64,000 bases of DNA, taken from Pseudoroseicyclus tamaricis. GTDB lineage: Bacteria > Pseudomonadota > Alphaproteobacteria > Rhodobacterales > Rhodobacteraceae. Both the position numbers and the translations under genes were made by a program. The notes under the pieces were generated by a model. That model did not search any database, was not told where the DNA came from, and saw only the letters and a list, made by a program, of their open reading frames with translations. The stretch spans positions 186,001 to 250,000 of the forward strand of contig NZ_JAAFYS010000003.1 of the NCBI RefSeq assembly GCF_012070395.1, given 5' to 3'. Below, piece after piece: positions 1 to 6,651 of this stretch (position 1 is the first letter of the stretch; every line of letters starts with the position of its first letter).

Positions 1-1
1 C

Positions 2-406
2 TTCGTGCTCAACTTCATCCCCTTCCTCGGTGCCATCGCCGGGGCGGTGCTGACCTTCGGGATCGGCATCGTCTCCCTCGACACGGTGGGGGCGGCGGCT
101 CTCGTGGCGGGGGTCTACATCGCGCTGACGAGCATCGAGGGGCAGTTCGTGACGCCCTATGCGGTGGGACGGAGCCTCAAGCTCAACCCGGTGGCGGTGT
201 TCGTCGCGGTGGCTTTCTGGGGATGGGCCTGGTCCGTCGTCGGGATGATCATCGCCGTGCCGGTGCTGATCGTGGTGCGCGCCTTCTCGGAGAAGTTCGA
301 CAGCCTGCACGGGCTGGGGCTGTTCCTCTCCGGTCGCGGCGAGGGGATCATCCCTCCGGCGAAGACGGAGGCGGAGATGGACGGGGCGGTGGAGAGCCAG
401 TCCTAA
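2..406 (+). CDS. AI-2E family transporter, C-terminal part (cut by window start)
   Basis: Only the last 134 codons or so are in the window; the reading frame is open to the left edge. The protein is very hydrophobic, with about four membrane segments. It contains the family-typical stretch NFIPFLGAIAG, followed by IEGQFVTPYAVG and KLNPVAVFVAVAFWGW, as in PF01594 permeases (AI-2E exporter / PerM-like). After the last helix a short acidic cytoplasmic tail ends at a TAA stop. These proteins sit in the inner membrane; substrates differ and cannot be told from a C-terminus. Family assignment is confident, substrate unknown. Confidence 0.85.
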   Translation, partial: FVLNFIPFLGAIAGAVLTFGIGIVSLDTVGAAALVAGVYIALTSIEGQFVTPYAVGRSLKLNPVAVFVAVAFWGWAWSVVGMIIAVPVLIVVRAFSEKFDSLHGLGLFLSGRGEGIIPPAKTEAEMDGAVESQS

Positions 407-813
407 GCTGGTTGAAGCGCTCCTTGCGCGCTCCAAATGCAGGCGGAACGAGAAGCTGCAGTGCCGGCTCCTGTCAATTTGTGGAATGCCGGGCATGCGC
501 AGCTTGTTCGCTGCGGTCAATGGCTTTTGCCAGGTCGCCGAATGAGCCGCGTAGCGCCCGAGACCATTCGTATGTCACCAGAGCCACGGTGATTTTTTTC
601 ACCTCAGGGTTCAGCTGTTGTGCTGAACAGTTGCCGTTCAATCACTCTAAGGAGTCCCGAGACCAAGAAAACGGCGGAGAACCTCTGGACGCTGCGCCGC
701 AGCACTGCTTAGACAACCGGCGAGGGCACAGCGCACGCGGCGACGATGAACAAACTTCGTCTCTCGATGGCCTTAGGAAAAAATGCAGATCTTTTCGACT
801 CAGGGCATTCTAT
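407..813. other. Gene-free gap at the left edge of the low-GC island
   Basis: About 400 bases between the permease stop and the epimerase start with no convincing gene on either strand. Base composition falls toward AT in the second half. A short inverted repeat, GTTCAGC/GCTGAAC with a 6-base loop, lies at 609-628. I see no clear promoter or terminator. This is the left junction of a stretch whose composition differs from the rest of the window. Confidence 0.5.
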
Positions 814-1791
814 ATGAAAGATCAAATTGTCGTATTTGGCGGAGCAGGATTTATTGGCTCGCATCTTCTTGAGAGGATGAGTAAGACGGATCCAGAGGCA
901 CAAATGACCTCGGTCGACATCGCCGAGCCGCGGTGGCGGGTCGACGGTGTCACCTACCTGAGGCACGATCTTACCCTCCCCCTCGGCGACCTCATCGACG
1001 GCCCGGTCCGCAAGATTTTCAACTTGGCAGCCGTCCATACCACGCCGGGCCACCCAGACTGGGAGTATTTCTGGGCCAATGTACTGGGTGCCACTCACGT
1101 GTGCGATTTTGCACGTTCGAAAGGCGTGAACGAACTTCTATTCACAAGTTCCATCTCGGTCTACGGGCCGACCGAGGAGGCGGTGGACGAGAGTTCGCCG
1201 CTCCGGCCGGAGAGCGCCTACGGCAAATCAAAACTGTGTGCTGAGGAAATCCATCGGCAGTGGCACAACGAACAGCCTGCAGGCCGGAAGCTGACCATCG
1301 TCCGACCGGCTGTTATCTTCGGCCGTGAGGAGCGGGGCAACTTCACTAGAATGACCAGAATGCTTGCGAGAAACCGGTTCGTGTTTCCGGGCAGGACCGA
1401 TACAATCAAGTCCTGCGGATACGTGAAGGATCTCGTCGAGAGTATGTTCTTTGCCATGGACCGTGCCGAACCCACCTTCACCTACAATTTTGCCTATCCC
1501 GAACGCCATACGTCGAAGGACATTGCTGATGCGATGGCTGAGGTAGGTGGATACAAAAAGGCCGAACGGGTTGTGCCGAAGTTGGCCGTCTTGGGCGCAG
1601 GGCAAGTATTCGAAGGACTTGACCGCGTGGGCGTGAAGACTGGCATCAATCGAGCGCGTGTGATGAAGCTCAATCTCTCCACAAATGTTGTTCCTGAAGC
1701 GCTGGTTGCAACCGGGTTCCGGTACAGTTACGACCTGAAGTCGGCGCTGGCCGATTGGAAAAAGGAGAGCAAGCGGACGGACTTCGATTAG
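814..1791 (+). CDS. NAD-dependent epimerase/dehydratase (extended SDR)
   Basis: A 325-residue protein. The N-terminal Rossmann fold has the motif FGGAGFIGSHLL (residues about 7-18), and the catalytic pair is in SAYGKSK (YxxxK), with FTSSISVYG just before it. This is the standard extended-SDR plan of sugar-nucleotide epimerases, 4,6-dehydratases and 3-beta-hydroxysteroid-dehydrogenase-like enzymes; the precise substrate cannot be read. The frame is open upstream for a further 190 codons, but that part is low complexity and the SDR fold begins at this ATG. GC content is visibly lower than in neighbouring genes, and decayed insertion sequences follow, which suggests horizontal acquisition, possibly from a polysaccharide locus. 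Confidence 0.85.
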   Translation: MKDQIVVFGGAGFIGSHLLERMSKTDPEAQMTSVDIAEPRWRVDGVTYLRHDLTLPLGDLIDGPVRKIFNLAAVHTTPGHPDWEYFWANVLGATHVCDFARSKGVNELLFTSSISVYGPTEEAVDESSPLRPESAYGKSKLCAEEIHRQWHNEQPAGRKLTIVRPAVIFGREERGNFTRMTRMLARNRFVFPGRTDTIKSCGYVKDLVESMFFAMDRAEPTFTYNFAYPERHTSKDIADAMAEVGGYKKAERVVPKLAVLGAGQVFEGLDRVGVKTGINRARVMKLNLSTNVVPEALVATGFRYSYDLKSALADWKKESKRTDFD

Positions 1792-2187
1792 TGATGGCGG
1801 TGAAAGTTGCTCGGTTCAAGGCCTTGGGGAGGGATGGGGGTCTACTTGTTTTGTGGTAATACGATTAGGATCAGGACTGATAGCCAATAGATGACCGTGG
1901 CGGCGCGAGGGCTGGCAGGAAGACCTTGGGGCCTCGGTCATAGCGAGTGGCCACGCGGCGCCAACATTAGATGCGGCCGAACATGATCTCGATACGGTGG
2001 CGCGGCCACGCCCTTTCGAGCCTCCAAGCTTGAGGCCGTGCGGTGCTCCTTCAGAGGTCGCGTCGATCATGATGGCAGTCGGCCCGCTCGGCGGCGAGCC
2101 GCTCCATGAGCTTGGCGAACACCCCCATGCGGCTCCATCTGATCCAGAGATTGTGGAGCGTCTTGTGCCGAGCGTATTCGTGTGGCG

Positions 2188-2191
2188 CATC
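2188..2191. repeat. Target-site duplication CATC, left copy
   Basis: The four bases CATC directly before the IS3-family left inverted repeat are repeated as CATC directly after its right inverted repeat (3456-3459). Removing the element and one copy restores an uninterrupted reading frame in the IS5-family transposase (..RWRDAPHEY..), which confirms the duplication. Confidence 0.85.
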
Positions 2192-2250
2192 TGACCTGAG
2201 ACCCGACTTCCCTCCGGCCTTACGGAGAGTCCGCCGTTTGATGTCTGGGG

Positions 2251-3105
2251 CTACGCGGCACGTGTTGCCAAGCCGTTCTTTGCCACGAACTCGGCTGGCG
2301 GGATGTTCCCGAGCCCCTAGTGCGGGCGGTGATGGTTGTAGTCCTCCTGCCAGGCCCGGATTTGCCATCGGGCGTCGTTGAGCGACGAGAACAGCGTCTC
2401 GTTGAGCAGCTCGTCGCGGAACCGGCCGTTGAAGCTCTAGACGAAACCGTTCTGCATGGGCTTGCCGGGTGCGATGTAGTGCCAATCGACGCCGGTGCTC
2501 TGGCACCATGCCAGGACGGCCATCGAGGTGAGCTCGCTGCCATTATCTGAAACCACCATTGCGGGCGGCCCCCGCCGAACGATCAGGGCCTCCAGCTCTC
2601 GGACAACCCGTAGACCGGAGAGGGAGGTGTCAGCGACCAGCGCCAGACACTCCCGGCTGTAATCATCGACGACCGCCAAGACCCGGAACCGCCGCCCGTC
2701 GGTCAGTGCATCGCTGACGAAGTCCAGGCTCCAGCGCATGTTCGGTGCCTCCGGCACCAGCATCGGCCGCCGTGTCCCCAAGGCGCGCTTGCGCCCACCC
2801 CGGCGGCGCACTTGGAGCTTCTCCTCGCGGTAGAGCCGTCTTAGCTTCTTCAGGTTCATCACGATCCCCTGGCGCTCGAGCATCACGTGGATGCGCCGAT
2901 AGCCGAACCGCCGCCGCTCCGCGGCCACCGCCTTCATCGCCGCCCGAGCTTCGGCATCGTCCGGCCGCACGCCACGATAGCGCACGCCGGAGCGATCCAC
3001 GGCCAGGACCCTGCACGCCCGGCGCTGGCTCACCCCGTGGATCTCCACGACATGCGCCACCGCCTCCCGCTTCACGCCGGGCGCTACATTTTTTTGCGGC
3101 GACAT
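2251..3105 (-). pseudogene. IS3-family orfB transposase with two in-frame amber codons
   Basis: It starts at ATG 3105 in frame with the integrase core. It contains HTH-like VSQRRACRVL, RRFGYRRIHVMLERQG, then the DDE core: WSLDFVSDAL (first Asp), VVSDNGSELTS (second Asp), and the GKPMQNGFV region where the catalytic Glu should follow. That Glu codon is TAG (2437-2439), so translation stops just at the third catalytic residue. Beyond it the frame continues through SFNGRFRDELLNE and NHHRPH to a second TAG at 2317-2319, and on to the natural stop at 2251. Both changes are single-base relative to the family consensus (GAG and TCG to TAG). Confidence 0.88.
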
Positions 3106-3392
3106 CCTTCAGGATCGCCCCTCGGCAAATCGATCCACTGGATCGATTTGTCCTCCTCGGGGCTGTCGAGCATGGCTTCGGCGAGCAGCTTCTTCAGCTT
3201 GCCGTTCTCCTCTTCGAGCGCCTTCAGCCGCCGCGCATCCGACACCTCGAGCCCGCCATAGCGCGCCTTCCACTTGTAGAACGTGGCGCGGCTGACCCCG
3301 TGCTTCCGGCACACGTCGGCCGTCGACATCCCGGCCTCCTACTCCTTCAGCGCTCCGATGATCTGCTCTTCCGTGAACCTTGATCGCTTCAT
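3084..3392 (-). pseudogene. IS3-family orfA (HTH_Tnp) with one amber codon
   Basis: The original start is ATG at 3392: MKRSRFTEEQIIGALKE, then TAG (3339-3341) where the family has Gln, then EAGMSTADVCRKHGVSRATFYKWKAR, the helix-turn-helix that binds the element ends, followed by a leucine-zipper-like helix (RLKALEEENGKLKKLLAE). After LAEAMLD the sequence carries about 15 extra codons formed by a perfect palindrome (3126-3150) before it reaches the A7 slip site shared with orfB. An internal ATG at 3329 still opens an 81-codon frame, but without the first part of the HTH domain. Confidence 0.85.
3126..3150. repeat. 25-bp perfect palindrome inserted at the orfA/orfB junction
   Basis: Arms CAAATCGATCCA (3126-3137) and its exact reverse complement (3139-3150), separated by one base. 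It lies in extra sequence that IS3-family orfA proteins do not normally have. It looks like a short repeated palindrome that landed in the IS, though no second copy is in this window. Confidence 0.7.
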
Positions 3393-3455
3393 TGTCCGTC
3401 TCCTCGTTGGAGCGAACTCTACCTCAAACTGGAGGAAGAAACGGGGCTCAGGTCA

Positions 3456-3459
3456 CATC
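3456..3459. repeat. Target-site duplication CATC, right copy
   Basis: Partner of the copy at 2188-2191. Together they mark the insertion point of the IS3-family element within the IS5-family transposase gene. Confidence 0.85.
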
Positions 3460-3603
3460 CCGCCAACGCAAGCCATTACGATTGATGAAGACAATGCCGC
3501 TCAGCACAAACTTATCATCCACGCGGGGTCGAGCATAGGACTTGGGAAACTAGGGCCGCAACCGCTCCATCTGCGCATCGCTCAACCAGTAAAGATCACT
3601 CAT

Positions 3604-3789
3604 CGTCAGCCTACTTCTGACGAAGCCTGAATCATGCAGCGCCGTCCTGATCAATGGGTCCTGAGGCTAGCAACGATCAATGGAGGCACTCCTTATGAAA
3701 AGGCCTACAGACAGCTTCTTGAGCGCTTGCAACCCGAGTGCGACGATAGATCTCACTCGCAGCATCGATCTACCTTAATAACCGGAGAC
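3604..3789. other. Gap between IS remnant and tRNA-Arg, possible transposase scrap
   Basis: No complete gene. A short plus-strand frame around 3670-3760 reads NGGTPYEKAYRQLLER, which resembles the C-terminal end of some integrase-core transposases, but it is too short to name. The frame runs on into the antisense of the tRNA. Probably more mobile-element debris. Confidence 0.35.
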
Positions 3790-3866
3790 TGGCGATCCCG
3801 GAAGGACTCGAACCCTCAACCTGCCGATTAGAAGTCGGCTGCTCTATCCAGTTGAGCTACGGGACC
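3790..3866 (-). tRNA. tRNA-Arg (anticodon TCT)
   Basis: The minus strand begins GGTCCCGTAGCTCAACTGG and folds into a full cloverleaf: acceptor GGTCCCG/CGGGATC, D-arm with AGCTCAACTGG, anticodon loop CTTCTAA with anticodon TCT reading AGA, T-arm GGTTCGAGTCC. The 3' CCA is encoded. It stands alone at the right edge of the IS-rich island. I looked for a duplicated 3' end (an attachment site) to its left and found none. Confidence 0.96.
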
Positions 3867-3916
3867 GCACGGGCGACGGGATAGCTTGCCGTCGCCCGCG
3901 GCGCCAGTCCTGCGCC

Positions 3917-4099
3917 TTATTCGGTGACGATTGTCTCGTCGCCGTCGGGATCGACGACAACGGCGTCGTCGACGACGACCGCGCCCTCGGGCTCGAGGCC
4001 GAAGATCCCCGAGAAGTTGCCCCCGAAGAGGCCGAAGAAGACATCCACCGCGATGAGTATCGCGACGATGATGACGATGATGGCGATCCAGCGAATCAT
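3917..4099 (-). CDS. Small single-span membrane protein, unknown function
   Basis: A 60-residue protein starting MIRWIAIIVIIVAILIAVD: one N-terminal transmembrane helix (residues 3-26), a Gly/Phe-rich turn (FFGLFGGNFSGIFG), then a strongly acidic tail (VVVDDAVVVDPDGDETIVTE). A good ribosome site (AGGAG) lies 8 bases before the ATG. No family is recognised. The architecture suggests an inner-membrane peptide with its acidic tail on one side; no function is inferred. Confidence 0.6.
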   Translation of the reverse strand: MIRWIAIIVIIVAILIAVDVFFGLFGGNFSGIFGLEPEGAVVVDDAVVVDPDGDETIVTE

Positions 4100-4239
4100 G
4101 TATTCTGCTCCTGTTGGTCCCGGTTTATGCGGGGCTCATATGCACAGGAATTGAGCAGCCACCAGTGGCCGCGGCAAGCCCGCGCGCGAATTCGGCTCCC
4201 GTCCGTGGCGCAAGCGCGCCACTTGCCGGCGGCCGGGCG

Positions 4240-4551
4240 TCAGTGCGTCCAGGGACCGCGGCGGTGGGTGGCGAAATTCTCACCATATCCGCCGGCGCGG
4301 ATGTTGGGCGCGCGGCGGCGCGGCTCACGCACGAGAGCGTCGATCCCGTGGCGCTCGGCGTAGGCGATGGCCTCTTCCTTGGTGTCGAAGTGCAGCTTCA
4401 CCTGCGCGTTCATGTCGCTCGAGGAGGTCCAGCCCATCAGCGGGTCGACCGAGCGGGCTTCCGAGGGCACGAAATCCAGCACCCAGCCGCGGGTGCGGGC
4501 GTTGCCCGATTGCATGGCGTTGCGGGACGGCTGGTAGATTCTCGCGCGCAT
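4240..4551 (-). CDS. ETC complex I subunit, NDUFS4/NDUFA4-type accessory protein
   Basis: 103 residues. The family block [18 protein letters not shown] is followed by [18 protein letters not shown] and the C-terminal [12 protein letters not shown]. This is the PF04800 family: the alphaproteobacterial homologue of the mitochondrial 18-kDa complex-I subunit, bound at the NADH-oxidising arm. It starts at ATG 4551 with GGAG upstream. It stands alone here, far from any nuo operon, as is common in this group. Length and motifs match well. Confidence 0.9.
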   Translation of the reverse strand: MRARIYQPSRNAMQSGNARTRGWVLDFVPSEARSVDPLMGWTSSSDMNAQVKLHFDTKEEAIAYAERHGIDALVREPRRRAPNIRAGGYGENFATHRRGPWTH

Positions 4552-4735
4552 CGGTCAGGCTCCGTCTGAGTGCCGCCTGCTTATGCCAAGCGCGAGCGAA
4601 CAGGGCAAGGCGCAGGGGCCTCCCCGCCCCTCCCCACGGCCCCCGCACGGGCAATCGGGGAACAACCCCGCGCCGCCTCGGTTGACTCGGTGAACCGGCG
4701 CGGCCCCGCCGCGCAAGGCACCAGAGGAGGACCAC

Positions 4736-5257
4736 ATGACCAGACGCATTCTGCCCGCCCTCGCCGCCACGCTCGCGCTCGGCCTGCCAGCCGCCGCGCA
4801 GGCGCAGGAGATCTCCGCCGCCATTCATGACCGGGCCGGAGAGGTGATGGGCGGCGCCACCGCCACCCGCACCGCCTCGGGGATCATGATGATCCAGATC
4901 TCGCTCGTGGACGCCCCCGCCGGCGTCCATGGCGTGCATATCCACGAGGTCGGCGACTGCTCGGATGAGGACTTCACCTCCGCCGGTGGCCATATCGCCG
5001 GCGATGCCGAGCACGGCGTCTTCTCGCCGGACGGCCCGCACCCGGGAGACTTGCCCAACTTGCACGCCAATCTCGAGGGCGAGGCGACGGTGACCTACTT
5101 CAACCACCTGCTGACCTTCGACATGCTGACGGATGGCGACGGCGCCGCCATCGTCATCCACGAGGGCGACGACAATTACGCTGAACAACCCTCCGGCGGC
5201 TCCGGCGAGCGGCTGGGCTGCGGCGTGTTCAGGAGCCTCGACGAGGTCGTTGAGTGA
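4736..5257 (+). CDS. sodC: Superoxide dismutase [Cu-Zn], periplasmic
   Basis: 173 residues with a Sec signal peptide ending AQA (residues 1-23). Metal ligands are readable: His68 and His70 in GVHIHEVGDC, His86 in GGH, His93, His102 and Asp105 in HPGD, and His142 in VIHEGDDNY. Cys75 and Cys162 (GCGVF) form the conserved disulfide, and Arg159 of SGERLGCG guides superoxide. It dismutates superoxide to peroxide in the periplasm. GGAGG sits 8 bases before the ATG. All key residues are present, so it should be active. Confidence 0.96.
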   Translation: MTRRILPALAATLALGLPAAAQAQEISAAIHDRAGEVMGGATATRTASGIMMIQISLVDAPAGVHGVHIHEVGDCSDEDFTSAGGHIAGDAEHGVFSPDGPHPGDLPNLHANLEGEATVTYFNHLLTFDMLTDGDGAAIVIHEGDDNYAEQPSGGSGERLGCGVFRSLDEVVE

Positions 5258-5400
5258 TCGAGGTGCCGTCACCCTCGCGGTGACAGGACAGCCGAGCTTT
5301 TTTCCTGCGGGCGGTGTTCCAGCTTGTCGCCCGCAGGCGGGGCTTCCATGCTCCCACCGCCATCTCGAGCAGGGGCGCGATGCTTTGATTGCTACCAGGC

Positions 5401-5871
5401 TCAACGGTGCAGGCGCCACCAGTAGAGGGGGATGGCTGCGCATTCGCGCAGGGCCAGCCACGACTGGCTGCGCAGGTGGCTGCCGCGGAAGGGCACAGGG
5501 GCAGCGCGGGCGCTCAAGCCATGGGCGCGGGCGGTCATCACGGCGCGGGGGCAGTGGACGGCGTCGGAGACAATGAGGACCTCGGTCGCGCCCAGCTCAC
5601 GCAGGAGGGGGAGGGAGAGGCGGATGTTCTCCAGCGTATCACGCGCCTCGCGTTCCTGCCGGATCGCGCTGTCCGGTACGCCCTCGGCCATGAGGACGCG
5701 AGCGATGGCCTCCGCCTCGCTCTCCGTCCCCCCGCCGACCCCGCCGGTGCCGACGAGCGCCTGCACCCGCCCCTCGTGCCAGAGCTGGGCGCCGTGGCGG
5801 GCGCGGCGCAGGAGGTTCGGCGAGGGGCCGTCGGGGCGATTGGCGGAGCCGAGGACGAGAGCGACATGCAT
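5401..5871 (-). CDS. YdcF/ElyC-family protein (DUF218)
   Basis: 156 residues beginning with the family-typical strand and turn VALVLGSANRPDGPSP, then RARHGAQLWHEGRVQALVGTGG, SEAEAIARVLMAEGVPDSAI, REARDTLENI and VLIVSDAVHCPRAVMTAR, which are the conserved blocks of PF02698 (SanA/ElyC/YdcF). Unlike SanA and ElyC, it lacks an N-terminal membrane anchor and so looks cytosolic. Members affect envelope integrity, but the enzymatic reaction is not established. Start ATG 5871. Confidence 0.82.
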   Translation of the reverse strand: MHVALVLGSANRPDGPSPNLLRRARHGAQLWHEGRVQALVGTGGVGGGTESEAEAIARVLMAEGVPDSAIRQEREARDTLENIRLSLPLLRELGATEVLIVSDAVHCPRAVMTARAHGLSARAAPVPFRGSHLRSQSWLALRECAAIPLYWWRLHR

Positions 5872-5964
5872 GAAGGGCTAGATGGCGGCCCCGTGCGCGG
5901 CGACAAGGGGGAACCGGCAGCCTCCCCGGCGCCTTGAGAGGGAAAGGTAACGTGGGAGCGTGAA

Positions 5965-6261
5965 ATGGAAGATCTCATTCAAGGCATCGGCATCTTCATG
6001 CTGATCGTGCTGGCCCTGATCGGCCTCGTCGCCGGCTGGATCGCCGGCATGGTCGCGGGGCGCGACAAGGGCCTCTACATGATCGTGGGCGTGGTGGCTG
6101 CGCTGGCGACGCCATTCATCCTCGCCGCGCTGGGCGTGACGGCGCTGGCGGCGGGCGGGGTGCTCCTCGTCCTGATTGTCGGCGTCATCGGCGCGGTGAT
6201 TGTGCTGGCGATCGTGCAGGCGCTGAAGGGCGGTCGGAAGAAGAACACGCCGCCGCGGTGA
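5965..6261 (+). CDS. GlsB/YeaQ/YmgE-like small membrane protein
   Basis: 98 residues, three transmembrane segments (about 8-30, 38-58, 62-84), with the glycine-rich pattern LIGLVAGWIAGMVAGRDKG in the first hairpin. It resembles the transglycosylase-associated / stress-response membrane family (PF04226). The short basic tail KGGRKKNTPPR is cytoplasmic by the positive-inside rule. A strong hairpin terminator follows at 6291. Function in members is only loosely tied to stress. Confidence 0.65.
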   Translation: MEDLIQGIGIFMLIVLALIGLVAGWIAGMVAGRDKGLYMIVGVVAALATPFILAALGVTALAAGGVLLVLIVGVIGAVIVLAIVQALKGGRKKNTPPR

Positions 6262-6290
6262 GGGAATTCGAGTGACTTTGGGTACGAGTG

Positions 6291-6318
6291 AATGGCGGGG
6301 CTGGTCCCCGCCATTTTT
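6291..6318 (+). terminator. Rho-independent terminator
   Basis: A 10-bp stem AATGGCGGGG/CCCCGCCATT with loop CTGGT, ending in a run of five T. It lies 30 bases past the GlsB-like gene stop and just before the 3' end of the convergent excalibur gene, so it can serve the plus-strand gene. Confidence 0.85.
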
Positions 6319-6321
6319 ACG

Positions 6322-6570
6322 TCAGTCGCAGCCGATGCCGTCGCCGTCCCTGTCGAGCTCGTAGATATCCCTGCCCACGACGCGCACGGGGCCCTGCACG
6401 TAAGCGGGGCCATTCCCTGAGCCACCTGCGCAATCGACATTTGACGCGATGGGGACACAGGCGCCTGAGTAATTCGGATCGCATTGGGACTGCGCTCGAA
6501 CGGGCAGACCTGTTGCAAGCAGACCGGCCAGCACCGTGGCTGACAGCGCTGCCGTTGCGATACCTTTCAA
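6322..6570 (-). CDS. Secreted excalibur calcium-binding domain protein
   Basis: 82 residues. An N-terminal signal peptide (about 1-26, ending VRA before QSQCDP) is followed by CDPNYSGACVPIA and the C-terminal calcium-loop motif DRDGDGIGCD (excalibur, PF05901). Such proteins are exported and bind Ca2+ with an EF-hand-like loop; roles are mostly unknown. Four cysteines suggest two disulfides. The start is TTG at 6570, chosen because GGAGG lies 8 bases upstream and no ATG or GTG gives the whole signal peptide. That ribosome site is inside a perfect hairpin (6578-6604). Confidence 0.82.
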   Translation of the reverse strand: MKGIATAALSATVLAGLLATGLPVRAQSQCDPNYSGACVPIASNVDCAGGSGNGPAYVQGPVRVVGRDIYELDRDGDGIGCD

Positions 6571-6577
6571 GGCGAGT

Positions 6578-6604
6578 CCTCCGTTAACGATTCGTTAACG
6601 GAGG
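6578..6604 (-). promoter_or_regulatory. Hairpin that covers the ribosome binding site of the excalibur gene
   Basis: In the minus-strand transcript the leader reads CCTCCGTTAACG, a 3-base loop, then CGTTAACGGAGG: a perfect 12-bp stem. The last five bases, GGAGG, are the Shine-Dalgarno sequence for the TTG start at 6570, and they pair with CCTCC in the other arm. Closing this hairpin would block translation initiation. A further GTTAAC repeat lies just beyond (6604-6609). The structure is seen; the regulatory role is inferred. Confidence 0.6.
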
Positions 6605-6651
6605 TTAACGCTACGTGAGGCGTTTCGCCAAACGCATCCTGCCTCGGTCCG

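Larger units (their letters stand above)
2192..3455 (-). mobile_element. IS3-family insertion sequence (IS407-like), inactive, about 1.26 kb
   Basis: The ends are imperfect inverted repeats: TGACCTGAGACCCGACTTCC at 2192 and, on the minus strand from 3455, TGACCTGAGCCCCGTTTCTT. The element carries the usual two overlapping genes, orfA (helix-turn-helix) and orfB (DDE integrase), on the minus strand, with an A7 run at their overlap that fits programmed -1 frameshifting. It is flanked by a 4-bp CATC duplication, the size typical for this group. Three in-frame TAG codons (one in orfA, two in orfB) and an inserted palindrome at the orfA/orfB junction inactivate it. It sits inside the IS5-family remnant. 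Confidence 0.9.
1842..3603 (-). pseudogene. IS5-family (IS427-like) transposase remnant, split by an IS3 element
   Basis: Read on the minus strand, the gene starts with MSDLYWLSDAQMERLRP at 3603, hits a TAG at 3550-3552, and continues in frame through VLSGIVFINRNGLRWRD to 3456. There the IS3-family element interrupts it. Past that element the same frame resumes as APHEYARHKTLHNLWIRWS and AKLMERLAAE (about 2187-2070). A large internal deletion then removes most of the DDE core. The end of the protein can still be recognised (EIMFGRI, a stop, then WRRVATRYDRGPKVFL, about 2000-1900). At least two stops, a deletion and frame breaks mean it is dead. The terminal inverted repeats could not be placed, so the outer limits of the element are approximate. 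Confidence 0.85.

Noticed and set aside
223-813. N-terminal extension of the epimerase frame up to position 223
   Set aside because: It overlaps the end of the permease gene and has no conserved content. The Rossmann fold begins at ATG 814.
3634-3831. 65-codon plus-strand frame that runs into tRNA-Arg
   Set aside because: Its end is the antisense of the tRNA, a common artefact. Only the middle hints at transposase debris.
3790-3866. tRNA-Arg as attachment site of an integrated element
   Set aside because: I looked for a copy of the tRNA 3' end between 406 and 3789 and found none, and there is no integrase gene nearby.
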